In this document: positions 1 through 11,059 of the stretch, piece by piece
Position numbering within the stretch: position 1 is the first letter of the stretch
Layout of the letters: each line of letters opens with the position of its first letter
Assembly: GCF_024323335.1 (NCBI RefSeq)
Contig: NC_066580.1
Coordinates: forward strand, 86,909,391 to 86,973,390
Source of the DNA: Lathyrus oleraceus
Taxonomy: Eukaryota > Streptophyta > Magnoliopsida > Fabales > Fabaceae
DNA: 64,000 nucleotides
Reading direction: 5' to 3'
Notes under the pieces: generated by a model
Databases searched by the model: none
Told to the model about the DNA's origin: nothing
What the model saw: the letters and a program-made list of their open reading frames with translations, nothing else
Program-made: the position numbers and the translations under genes

Positions 1-1458
1 ATAAGATTGAAATCTGGAAATCTTATTCGGAAGTTTGAGTGACCTAGATGTTGAAGTGTTGGCACGCCTGGGGCACGCTTTTATCTAACAATCTCTTGTG
101 CAGGTGCTGTTAGATATCTTCATTCGCTGACAAGTAGTGATATGAAGCCTTTTGAAAAAAGGAGATCCCCACAGAGTCCAACCAGGGGCAAGGGATAGAC
201 GAATAATGAGAGGACGGTGAAGGATTACGACGACGATCCTGGAAGGTTTAATCAAGAAGACTCTTCAAAATCTAAGGACTGGAAAGTTTGTATGAATCCC
301 AGGAATTCGATCTTCGCGGGATGGAGCAGAAAAGATCTAGATGAGCCTGGAAGTTCTCAAAAGTGGAAAGTCAACACTGTGGGTGGACGATGAACACCAG
401 TGTTCGACGAATCGAAGAACGACCCGTGTCCGATAAGCTGTATTTCCCCAATGGATTTGAGACTGTCATCTCCCTAGCAGATTCGAGGTCGGTGCCTCCT
501 CAGCAAGCCTGAAGGTTACCGTATCCCCAGCGGAGTTGTGACTGTTTCCCAAGTCTGAAGCTGTCTTCCCAGCAGAGTTTGTGTCGATGGGTTTCCCTCA
601 GCGAGGTCCCCAAGCGGATCAGATTCGGCGGGGTTATCCCCAGTAGAGACAAGGATTGGTTGCCTCCCCTAGCAGGGTAATCGCCAAGCAGTTCGGGTTC
701 GATGGAGTTCATCCCCAGCCAAGGTTTGTCTTTCCCCAGCAGGGTGGAAGTTGACGTGGTAAGGAGATCCTCAACACGGTTCCTGGAGTTCCCCGGTGTT
801 GTCTCTGGAGGAGACGTGTTTTTATGCATTCATCGTGTAGATAAGCATAACATATTGCATCATTAGTGTGTAGCATTCCCATGATCATGGGGCATTACGC
901 TAAAAAAAAAAAAACTCATGCATCTGCATTGCAAGCATATCCATTAGCCCGAGGCCGTGGTGAATTGACCAAGAATGGGTTGTTGGAAAGAGTTTAGCAT
1001 CGCTTGGATCGATTTCAGAATTGGGTTCCCCAGCAGGGTTGAGAGAGGGTGTTTCCCCAACAAGTGACCCCGCAAGTGAGTGGGTATCCCCAACATTGTT
1101 ACTCCCCAATTGGTAGCATCTTGCCAGCTTGGATCCATTTCCCTAGCAGATGTGGGTGTGTCTGATCTCTCCATGTAGGGTCTACCCCTTAAGCAGAAAG
1201 TGTCTACCATTTCCTTCTGCGCTCCCCACTGAGTTACATCCTCGTGGATGACGGTTGCTTCCGTTCCCTCCCTAATGGGATGGGTTTTCCCTATTGAGTT
1301 CTTTCCTCATTAGGATGAGTCTTGATTCAGTTTGCCTTTTTGGATCGATCCTAAATTGGCTTCTTGTTGACTGTCTCTTGTGTTGCCCTGGGGCATGAAT
1401 GAATAGTGGCTCACTAACCGGTACTCATTCATCTTATCCTCAGCGGAATTTGTGGGCT

Positions 1459-1755
1459 TCTACCTACAAACCGGTAGTTGTAAGTCCTATCGTCGTGGTT
1501 TTCTACCTACAAGCCGGTAGTTGTAAAATCCCACTTTCATCCCCTAGCAGAGGTAGCCTTTGTGGTTCATTCTGTTTGTTGGCCTCTACCTACAACCCGG
1601 TAGTTGTAAGTCCTATCTTTGTGGTTTTCTACCTACAAGCTGGTAGTTGTAAAATCCCACGTTCTCCCCTTGGTGGAATTAACCCTGTGTGCTCATCTTA
1701 TCGATGACTGGTTACTTTCCCGTGGTTTTCTGCCTACAAACCGGTAGATGTAATC
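1459..1755. repeat. Repeats with CTAC...CCGGTAG core
   Basis: Five copies of a ~20-bp motif, each TACCTACAA followed by an accepted variant of CCGGTAGTTGTA, occur in two alternating contexts (followed by AGTCCTATC or by AATCCCA). The motif is partly self-complementary (CTAC ... GTAG). Confidence 0.7.
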
Positions 1756-1959
1756 CCCTCTTTGCAGTTATCAGTATCCAGTTTGCGGTATTGATATTCT
1801 TTTCCCTCTGGATACTTGCCTTGATCAAGCAGTATTGTCCCCAGTGGGTCTTCTCCTTCCTTTAGGATATTTGCTCCGAGTTAGCAACTTTATCCTCTTT
1901 TGATTGGTCATCTTTTGCATACCTATTCCTGGTACCCTGATGCCTTTCTTTTCGGTTGA

Positions 1960-2290
1960 TTTATCCATTTAACAACCTGCAACCCGGTTATGGATAATCT
2001 TCCATGCGAGTGTGTTATCTACGTTTTGACGGCTATAGATAATACATCTCATGCACTCTCTGGTCAGTCTTTTGATTGTTTTCTCCAGCAGAGTAAGATT
2101 CGTATTCCTTGTGGAATCGAATTTCCATCCTTTAACAAGTTTGCTTTCGCTCTCTTCAGGATGATTTCGGTCGTTTTATCCATCTAACAACCTACAACCC
2201 GGTTATGGATAATCTTCCATGCGAGTCTATTATCTACGTTTTGACGGCTATAGATGATATATCTCATGCGCTCTTGGGTCGAAGTCGTCC
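1960..2290. repeat. Tandem duplication, ~210 bp
   Basis: The block beginning at the TTATCCATTTAACAACCTGC region (about 1960) recurs, slightly changed, about 210 bp later (about 2177). Both copies continue through the same GGTTATGGATAATCTTCCAT stretch and end at a CATGC-CTCT segment. Two copies are clear; a partial third (CCTTTAACAAG) follows near 2338. Confidence 0.75.
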
Positions 2291-2629
2291 TCCCCAGTCG
2301 AGTAAGTCGTATTCCTTTGTTCGGAATCGAATGTCCATCCTTTAACAAGACTGCTTTTCTAGCCCTCTTCAGGATGTTGAGTGTTTTGGAACACAAACCA
2401 ATTCACGCTTTGGTCGGTCACCCGTTTCATACCTACAACCCGGTATCCTTGGTGTTCCTTCCCGTTTGCCCGCTGTCGTGACCTTGTTCCCCAGTGAGAT
2501 CCCCTGCAAGTGTGTAGCCTTGCCCTGCCATCTTGTAGATGCCAGTACCCTGTCAGCACCCGCGTGTGTTGTTTCTTTGGTGTCGGTAAACATCATCTTT
2601 CGATGTTCATAACGTCGTCCCTTCCCTAG

Positions 2630-3830
2630 TGAAGTTCCTCCTCTCCGTTGGTGTCGATAAACGTCGAGTTTTTCCCCATCATCCGCTGATAATTTGGTTG
2701 TGTTCTCATTCTTCCCTAGTGAAGTTTACTCCTCTCCGTTGGTGTCGATAAACGTCGAGTTTTTCCTATGCGTCCGTTGGCGTATAGTTGATATCTTTCC
2801 CCACAGGGTCGTCCCCAGAAGTTTTCTCCTCTCCGTTGGTGTCGATAAACGTCGAGTTTTTCCTGTGCGTCCTATGACGTATAGTTGATTGTTCCCCGCA
2901 GATCATTTGGTAATACCAGATGATTCCCCTCAGAATATTCCTCCTCTCCGTTGGTGTCGATAAACGTCGAGTTTTTCCTATTCGTCCTATGACGTCTAGT
3001 TGTACCCTTCCCCAAGTGGATTTACCTCCCCGTTGGTTTCGATAAACGTTGTGTTTTTCTCATTCGTCCATGAACGTCTGATTGTATACCCTAGTCCCAG
3101 TCATTCATTAATGTCTGGTTGATTCCCAGCCAGAATTCCCAGTAGACGTCCTATTCGGTTTCCGGTTGTGGTGCCTTTCCCTCGTGAAGTGGCTTTCTCC
3201 TTCTCCCTTTCGTCCTATGACGTCTGGTCGAGTCTCCCTTTCATCCTATGATGTCTGGTTGAGTTTCCTCCTTCTCCGTTGGTGTCGATAAACGTTGAGT
3301 CTCCCTTTCGTCCTATGACGTCTGGCTGAGTGTTCTCCTTCTCCCTTTCGTCCTATGACGTCTGGTCGAGTCTCCCTTTCATCCTATGATGTCTGGTTGA
3401 GTTTCCTCCTTCTCCGTTGGTGTCGATAAACGTTGAGTCTCCCTTTCGTCCTATGACGTCTGGCTGAGTTTCCTCCTTCTCCGTTGGTGTTGATAAACGT
3501 TGAGTCTCCCTTTCGTCCTATGACGTCTGGCTGAGTTTCCTCCTTCTCCGTTGGTGTCGATAAACGTTGAGTCTCCCTTTCGTCCTATGACGTCTGGCTG
3601 AGTTTCCTCCTTCTCCGTTGGTGTCGATAAACGTTGAGTCTCCCTTTCGTCCTATGACGTCTGGTCGAGTCTTCCCATTCATCCTATGATGTCTGGTTAC
3701 CTCTCCGTTGGTCTTGGTAAACGTTGAGTTTTTCCCCATTACGTCCGCTGACGTATGGTTGTATCCTTTCCTGGTTATCCCCAGTAGAGTTGAGTTACCT
3801 CTCCGTTGGTTTTGGTAAACGTTGAGTGTT
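2630..3830. repeat. Minisatellite array with 67-bp period in Ogre-1 3' UTR
   Basis: The core CTCCGTTGGTGTCGATAAAC recurs about a dozen times. In the most regular part it starts at 3412, 3479, 3546 and 3613, an exact 67-bp period. Flanking copies (about 2643-3030, 3274, 3700, 3800) are more diverged and differently spaced. A second shared core, CGTCCTATGACGTCTGG, lies between successive copies. There is no coding potential in the array beyond repeat-derived frames. Confidence 0.9.
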
Positions 3831-4043
3831 TCCTAGTTGTCCGTTGGCATCTAGTTGAGATGATTTCTGTTCCCATTCATCGTGTTGAGATGTCTGGATG
3901 TGCTTGTACCCCTGAAAGAAGAAAACAAAAAAAAAAATCCCAGCAGTGTGCAAATTTCTACGGTTCTTGGTATTCAATCCCTATTTACCCTGAAAGTCTG
4001 ACAGCCATTGCTCTCATCCATTCGGGTTCCCAGTTGATTGAAT

Positions 4044-4052
4044 AGGGGCAGC
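4044..4052 (+). promoter_or_regulatory. Polypurine tract of Ogre-1
   Basis: AGGGGCAGC lies immediately before the LTR start TGTAGCACC. The same GGGGCAGC precedes the 3' LTR of Ogre-2 on the minus strand (22786-22796). This is the expected primer site for plus-strand DNA synthesis. Confidence 0.85.
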
Positions 4053-5243
4053 TGTAGCACCTCAAATTTGCACCCTACCATTGTGTACATTCATTTCATA
4101 TTAGGGCATAGCATTATCAATGTCCACTGCATAACATTGCATTGTCCATTTGCCCAAGTGCAAGCTCAATTGATGGATTGGGTCAGATTGATCAGGAGAA
4201 TCAGTCAATCAAGCAAGTGAGTGCCATTTTCATTGGGACAAGGCCCTAGGGTTGATTTATCAAGATCATATGGTCTAAGGATCATTTTGAAGTGGTTTGG
4301 CCAAAGGTTGGATGCTCAGAAGTCACCAGTCATTGTTCAGTCAACCAGAAACCCTAGAAAGTCAACTGTGGTCAACTGTGCCCGATTTTATGGATTGGAA
4401 GGTGGGAAATGGTTTGAAAGGCCTCATTCATGTCCATATAAGTCTCATTTGACATATCAAAGACCAAGGTTGAAGATTTGGAGGTCAGACAGAACGTTTC
4501 CAAAAATAGCAGGTGACCTGTAATTTCAGCTGCCCAAAATGGAAATTTTTCCCCCTCAAAATAACTTCATCATACAAGCTTCAAATGGAATTTTGTCCAA
4601 CATGAAAGTTGAAGATCTTGTTCTCACCATTCCAAAAAGTCCAAGAACTTGAAATTATCATGTGTGGTTTGCAAGATATGGTCAGATGAATTTCAAAAAA
4701 GACCCGTAATCAGGAGGCCATAACTACCACATGGATTGTCCAAATTGCAAGTTCTTTATATGCACAAACTCCATTTGACATGTACTTCAAGGGTGCATAA
4801 TTGGATTTCTCCAAAAGTGGCCAATGCAAAAAGTCACTTTTCAACTGGACTGTTAAATTGGATCAGGGGCAAAATTGTCCAAATGTCAAAATATTTGGAA
4901 TTTTGAGATGGGACTTTTTGCAACACCTCAGGAATGGCATTTGGAATGTGTTTGAATCATCACTTTATGCATAGGCTTTGTAAATTGAGATTTGGTTTGA
5001 AAAATGCAAAGGTTAAAATTGGACATTTTTCTACCATATGGTGAAATTGCAAAATACATGACCAATGGAAATGGGACTTGTTTCTACACATCACATGTGA
5101 TATTTTGGACTTGCTTGAATCAAATTTGAGCTGATATATGGACTGTTTTAGAGAAAGGGTATTTTGGCCACTTTGAGTGAAAATGCAAGTTGCTTAACAT
5201 TCCAATTTGGTTAATTACATTGATTAATCATGATTAAGCTAAC

Positions 5244-5251
5244 ATATAAAA
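5244..5251 (+). promoter_or_regulatory. TATA box in Ogre-1 LTR
   Basis: TATAAAAG, about 1.19 kb into the LTR. Equivalent boxes are at the same relative place in Ogre-3 (TATAAAAG, 57269) and Ogre-2 (TATAAAGCC on the minus strand, 21530-21522). Conservation in three diverged LTRs supports a promoter role. Confidence 0.65.
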
Positions 5252-8200
5252 GCCTAATTACTCCCTAAACATAACAGAATCCACATTTTCACAAATCTAG
5301 ATCAAAATTCCCTCCAATTTTCTGAATTTTTCTCAAGAACTCCTCATTGCAAATTGGATCAAATCTCTCTCATTTCTTCATCAATTTGAGCAATTCCTTT
5401 TGCTGTGACTTCTATTGAACCTCTTCTCAAACTGTTTTGTGGAATTGGCTTCTATAGATCCACGATTTGCAGCTGCACATTCAAGGTCCTCACATGGTGA
5501 TTGTGGATTTCGAGCAACAGGAGCAAAGTTAAGCAAACCTGAGCTTCACATACTGCTGCCACGAGCTTGCACTGCTTCTGTTTCATCCAAACACGCGCCA
5601 ATTCCATCGAATTCACTACTGCATACCAGGTACCTTCGAAATCCGATCGTCGCGTTTCGTTCAATGATTGTGTGCGTGCTGTAGTTCATGTTACGTAGAG
5701 CATCATGATGGTTTTAGATTTGCAAATGGTAGACTGTAGCGTAAGAAATCGCGACTCGAAGTTTGGATCTAAAACCCTAGACCGATCGATTCTTGAGATT
5801 TAGCAATTGTTAGGTTAATTGGAGTTGATATTCGTACTCTACTCGATCATACGGTTCGAACGGATGTATTCTTGTTCATTTTGGTTAGGATTTGAAGAAT
5901 GCGTGTTCTTGAGGCATTTGTGAAAATTCTGGAAAAGTTGAGTTGAAAACGAAGAGGATGAAGGCGTTTGATCCAGAAAGTTGTTTGAAAATTTGAAATT
6001 TATGTTACCCGCCCCCGCGCAAAAGAATTACCAAATTGCCATTGGATATTTATTTAATTAATTCAATTAATTCTAAAAAATTGTAAAAAACACATAGCAC
6101 CTCAAAAAATTCATAGAAAAATATAGAAAAATCAGAAAAATATAAAAATTGTTTTGTTGACTTTGTGGTTGAGTCTAGATGATTTTTGACCTATTGGTCA
6201 AAGTTGTGCAGGGTAGAAAATAATATTGACCTAGGGTTTCTTCATACATATGCATTTTTGCTACCTTTGACTAATTCCATTGTGAAATGCACATGATGTA
6301 AAATAAATTCTTGCCAATTTTTGTGATGATTCTTGACTGGATGAGGTTTATTTCCATGTAAATTTCATGCATTTTTGATACCTGGTTATGTCGTTGTGAA
6401 TTTTGGAACTTAGGTGTGACAATTTGTGTCACACCTCTTGATGTCAACTTGCTGGATTTAATTGAGTGACCTAGGCTTGGTAGATTGAAGTGAAATTTTA
6501 CATGAATGTTGATTTGCATGTTAGGAAGCTATGAGAATTTTTGTGGAATTTTACATTGCATTTTCAATTTGATTGTGATTTTCATTTCTGTTAGCCAAAT
6601 ATGCAAGCTCATATGATACATGTTGGTAGATTGATTGAGAAATGCTCATGTGGTATTGTATGATCATGAAATTTGACACGCTTGTAGTAGACACATGTTA
6701 GGACCTCCCTGTTTTGGTCTCATCCATTTCTTTTTTGTTTTCATTGAGTTATGAATTTTTGAAGTGGAAGCATGTATTGATGTTGTGATTTGGAGCCTAT
6801 AATTGTGTTTGTTTTTGTTGATTTTCATTGACATGGTTCCATTTGCCCAATTGAGCTCAAATTTGACATGGTAGACCTTGAATATCCCCTGTTTAGGTGT
6901 AAATTATTTGAGAATTTTTGGGATTGTGTTGATGTGGATTTGAATGCAATAATTCTGTTTGTAGGCTTAGTGCTTCCTTTGAACTAGTTTGCCTTATTTT
7001 GTGCATAGAATGAGCATGATGAATGACATGAACATGAAATTTGGTAGAGTGTTTCCTAACACATTAAGCTTGCATTTAGCTTTGGTCCCATCCATTTACC
7101 ATTTACCATCACTGTTTACCATTGGATTGAAGTTGATGTATATTTTTGGACTTCATTTGATTGTGTTTTTGCATGCTTAGACATGTTGAATTAATTCCCA
7201 TAGTTCTACTAGTCCAGATTGCTTGAAAATTGACATGTAGCTTGTTGAAGGTCCTCTGTTTAGGATACAATGTTTGTGGAATTTTCCATGCTGTTTTGAT
7301 ATTCTTTTGGATTTGATCTTGCTGGTTGCTCTTATATGATCCATGTTTGTTCACTTTGCCTTACATGTTGCATAGATTGAGATGTGTACATAGTTTGGAT
7401 ATGGGACCAATTGGGATCCCTTTGTTGTTGAAATAGCTTGACTTTGATCATGAATTGGTTGCTGTTTTAGGATTTTTCCTTCATTTGGACCCTAGGCTAG
7501 TCCTAGTGGTCTTGTCACTTACATTTGAACTTGTCTTTGGCTTTTCAGGTTAAGAAGTTAAGGCTTAAGGATATTGTTTCACATTTGGGATATTTTGCTT
7601 GATACTTGTAAACTAATGTGGCTGTTTTGTAGGATGTTGGTCCACATGGACTTGTGCTATGCACATCATTGGGATTGTTAATTGGTCATTATATTGTTGT
7701 CTGATTATGAATGGGATGCTGATTCTGTTTGACTTTTGTACAGGTACGCTTAGTTGCTCAGTTCTCTTAAGAACTTGCATTGCTTTGCTTATAAGCAATT
7801 GGCATTGAGGTATAGAACTTTCTTCTTCATGTAGTCTGGAGACCCGGCTGTTATCGGGCCGGGCAAACTGTCTGAAGTCCTCCTTAAGAGGCAATGCTTG
7901 TGTATGTTTATATTTGTCCCAAGCAGGAAAAGTCCTCATTTGAGGCAATTGGTGGAAGGTAGGGATAAGCAATCTATCCCCCACTATTCCGTGAGTCTTC
8001 TCCTTGCTCCCATTACATGGTTGTAGCATTGAGATCCAAACCCAAGATCTATCGAGTCTAATTGGGGAAAGAGTTCCATCTTTCTGAACTCCCCCACATT
8101 CTTATATTTATATGCTCTCTCTGACTTGAGATAGAAGCAATGAGGCACACCCCTCATCACCTTTCATCTAGCTTCACCTTAGCCCCTCAATGGCAAGGTT

Positions 8201-8761
8201 AAGAGCTAACCTGACCCCGATACAGAGGCTTGTTTGTTGAGGTTGATATGACCCCTCGACTAAAGCCTAGCCCCGATGTTTGAGCCCCCTTGTTGGTGTG
8301 TTTATTTCATGCTGTATATGTTTGCGTGGTGTGATTGTATCCCCTAGGTTTGCTAGACTCCGCGTAGTCTCGTTTGCATGACAATTAAGGTAGCACGGTT
8401 CCTTCGTATAGGACTTCCTTTCTTGCTTGAGCTTTCCTAAAACACAAACAAACATTATCCTCTCTCAAGGATACGTCCACTCCTTCTACTACAGGTGAGT
8501 AAGTCTCCAAAGGTCGAGCATCCGGTAGATTGCGTAGTGACGTTGTCCACTTAAAAAACACAAACCAACAGGAATAGTTTAGCCGAACTACGGCAACTCT
8601 GATTCTCATGTTCAGATGAGATACGTAGGCACGAGATGCGATGTCTTGTCGAGTTTGACCAACAACTAACACTAATTCTTTTCTCTCGCCCTCGTTGCGA
8701 TTGAGACCTCCCCTTTCTCTTGCCCTAGTTGCAATCGAGACCCTTCTTCTTGTTGTGTGCT

Positions 8762-8938
8762 TGGAAGCTGATGTAAGTCCATCGAGTGGCATTCGGGTTC
8801 CAATGTGCGTGTGTTTTGGTTCGGATGCTGATATAAGTCCAGTGATTGGCATTCAGGCTCCACGTTTGCCTCCTTGTTTGTGTTTCGGTTCGGATGCTGA
8901 TGTAAGCCCAGTGATTGGCATTCAGGCTCCACGTTTGC
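8762..8938. repeat. Three short tandem repeats in Ogre-1 LTR
   Basis: Three copies of a ~60-bp unit containing GCTGATGTAAGTCCA and TGGCATTC. The same triplication is present in reverse complement in both Ogre-2 LTRs (about 18582-18735 and 42540-42693), so it is an old family feature. Confidence 0.8.
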
Positions 8939-9425
8939 CTTTGCCTGTGGTTGTTTGTGCGCGTGTTAGCCGAGCTACGAATGCTCTGATTCTCCTTCGT
9001 CCAAAGGAGATACGTATGCATAGGATGCGACATCCTAGCGAGCATGTGTCGTTTCCCCAGTCCGAACTACTTTGACTCTGATGTCTATGCTTGATAGACT
9101 AAGTAGGCCCAGGATGCGATATCCTGCCGAGTCAGTTTCAGTCTGTTTCTTGTGTCTCTCTCAGCCAGTGTGAGTGTGTTTGAGCAGTGTCTTAGCAACC
9201 ATTTTCCTTCCTATTGTGCGTGGATCCCGTCGAGTACGACGGATGCGTAGGGGTGCTAATACCTTCCCTTCGCATAACCGACTCCCGATCCCATTCTCTT
9301 TGGTTGCGAGACCATGCTTTTTCTAGGTTTACTTCGAGCGTTTCCTTTCCCTCTTTTGGGATAAATAACGCACGGTGGCGGCTCTGTTGTCTTGTTCTCC
9401 CGCCGGTTTTTCGCGTAATGCGACA

Positions 9426-10501
9426 CAGGGTGTCCTAAACGGTTCTGCCATACTTCATTAGATAATGCAGCAAAGGTAGATGGTGGTTAGGTTATAGAGT
9501 AAGGTATGGTGGTAAGTGGGTAGAGGTCGTCATAGCTGTTACATTTCATTAAATGTATTCCTATCTAAAAATTCTTCATAGAGAAACCAAAGCGGTCAAA
9601 TTCAATGGAAACATCATTATGAATGGTAAATTGTCTAACAAAGACGAGATTTTTTAATTAGTTTTAGGGTATGTAATACATTGTGTAAATTGAAAGAGTA
9701 TGGAGAGTTAGGCAATGATGCATGTCCATAACCAATAAATAAAATATTCTGACGACTGCCAAAAATAATATTATTGCTCGTATTGAAATAAGACATAAGA
9801 TTACCTTTGTTCGCTGTCATATGCGATGTTGCCCCGATGTCCATATACCATTGATCGTCTGGAGGAGAAATACATAATGTATGCATATCAACTTGAATGT
9901 CTGTTGGAGCATATTGAGAGGATCCTTGGTGACTAGCTTGGAATAGTGCAGTGGTCACTGAATGAGCCTGATGATTAGGCTTTTGCCCAAGAATACCAGC
10001 TTCCTTGTTCGAGTTTCCAGTTGTCGGGTACCGGCATGCCGGAGTGGACCAAGGCTGTTGCCGCGGAGGAAAACTCCACAACTGGTTCTGGTTGGGATAT
10101 AATATATAAGTTCATTGTGATTGTTGATGTGGGAAGGGTGGTAAAGTCCATTGTGGATGTCGAGAGCTACCGCCACCACGTCCATTGTTTCATCCTCTTT
10201 TACGCTAGCCACATCCAATACCTCATCTACCACAATATATATTACCTCCACTGCATTTGTTGCGCTTGGAAGGCATAGGATTTGATGCATTAGTGTGTGA
10301 GGCAATGAAGGTAGCGTTATTAGTGGTGTTGATTTCCTTTTTCACTTTGGTTGTTTCTTCTAAGTTGATCATGGAGCATGCTTTGTAAAAGGATGGAAGA
10401 TAATTACTTTGACAAATTTGGGATCCTACAGTAGCATAGGCATCTGTTAGGCCTGAGATGAGTTGAAGAACCAGACGTTTATTTGAGAGAGGAGTCTCGA
10501 T
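9426..10501 (-). mobile_element. Copia fragment (gag C-terminus and protease), probably Ale-type
   Basis: This is a remnant of a minus-strand Ty1/copia element, truncated on the left by Ogre-1 and on the right by the LTR-like fragment at 10502. It contains the end of gag, the protease and the start of the gag-pre-integrase region. No LTR belonging to it is visible. Assignment to the Ale group rests on the general look of the gag (the ISGLTDAY segment) and the MDxGATSHMT protease site, so it is tentative. Confidence 0.7.
9600..10501 (-). pseudogene. Copia gag-protease, broken
   Basis: On the minus strand the gag part reads ISGLTDAY...CSMINLEE, typical of the copia gag (UBN2-like) domain. It is followed by a low-complexity linker with stops and a frame change, then a protease segment WYMDIGATSHMT. 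The usual D-T-G catalytic triplet reads D-I-G here, so the enzyme would be inactive even without the other breaks. The gag-pre-integrase segment after it ends in stops near 9635 and continues as scraps to about 9600. No start codon for the original gag is present. It is a dead fragment that served as target for Ogre-1. Confidence 0.75.
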
Positions 10502-11050
10502 TGTCATACCCCAATTTCGTTTGGCCATTTAAAACTTTCATGCATCCGACTTTATTTTGTTTTGCTTAGAATAAAATTTTGGTTTTACAGATAGACCAGT
10601 TGAATCGATTTTCAAATGAGCATACATTTATCGGGCGGAAAATTTGAAGATCGGGCTTGCAACTGTTAGTTTTGTTAATCTCTAGTTCGCGTAGTTTAAC
10701 GTGGCGTACCCGTTTAATTTTTTTGACTCCACTTTCGTTCACAATTTTATCAACCATAGGCTTTTCAACCAAGCTTTTTTAACCGTAAAATTTGATTTTT
10801 ATCGGTCAATTTTACGAAACTATATTACGCGTAGATTATTTAAATGCATTCATTTTATTTTTTCGAGCACTTTCGCACCCGATTGTTATCCATTTTAATT
10901 CCTTTTATTTGAAAATATCAAGAAAAAATAAATAAAGACAAATGAATAATCATTTGATTTTCATTTGTTTTTAATAAAAAATATTTAAATTTTATTTCAC
11001 TTTATTCTTTTAAAGTCATTTTTAACCATTTAAAAAGCTCTTTATATGAA
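10502..11050 (+). repeat. Unidentified LTR-like, AT-rich fragment
   Basis: It begins sharply with TGTCATACCCCAATTTCG, which looks like an LTR 5' end because of the TG start and the abrupt break in the copia frame. It then becomes very AT-rich (10900-11040). No end, partner LTR or coding sequence is visible. It could be a truncated LTR or solo LTR of a Ty3/gypsy element; the lineage is not determined. Confidence 0.45.
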
Positions 11051-11059
11051 GCAATTAGT

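Larger units (their letters stand above)
1..4043 (+). other. Ogre-1 3' untranslated region, rich in tandem repeats
   Basis: No gene is visible here. The stretch holds successive families of short repeats: TTCCCCAGCAG-type units (about 500-1200), units around CTACAA-CCGGTAG-TTGTA (about 1459-1755), a ~210-bp duplicated block (about 1960-2290) and a Pyr-rich array with 67-bp periodicity (2630-3830). Legume Ogre elements are known for long, hypervariable 3' untranslated regions of this kind. Short ORFs on either strand here have repeat-like composition and no family resemblance. Confidence 0.8.
1..9425 (+). mobile_element. Ogre-1 retrotransposon, 3' part (Ty3/gypsy, Tat/Ogre)
   Basis: The window opens inside the element, downstream of its pol gene. 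It contains a non-coding 3' region (1-4043), a polypurine tract (4044-4052) and a 3' LTR (4053-9425). The first ~100 bases match, in reverse complement, the 3' region of Ogre-2 near 23860-23950, which fixes the orientation as plus. The right end is at ...GCGACA; the next bases are not a primer-binding site, so this is the 3' LTR. The element was inserted in a minus-strand copia fragment that resumes at 9426. The 5' part, and so the left target-site duplicate, lies outside the window. Lineage is known from LTR ends and layout; no coding sequence of this copy is visible. Confidence 0.88.
4053..9425 (+). repeat. Ogre-1 3' LTR (5.37 kb)
   Basis: It starts TGTAGCACCTCAAATTTGCA and ends ...ATGCGACA, matching the ends of both Ogre-2 LTRs. 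It shares with them a TATA box, a GTGTGACA/TGTCACAC hairpin (6413-6435), and blocks of short repeats toward the end (8590-9130). It is about 640 bp longer than the Ogre-2 LTR. Short ORFs within it are not protein genes. Confidence 0.9.

Noticed and set aside
3260..3690. CRISPR-like regular spacing in the 67-bp array
   Set aside because: The units are wholly repeated with no unique spacers, and this is a plant nuclear repeat.
4221..4523. 100-residue ORF at the start of the Ogre-1 LTR
   Set aside because: It lies upstream of the LTR TATA box, is not open in Ogre-2 or Ogre-3, and resembles no protein.
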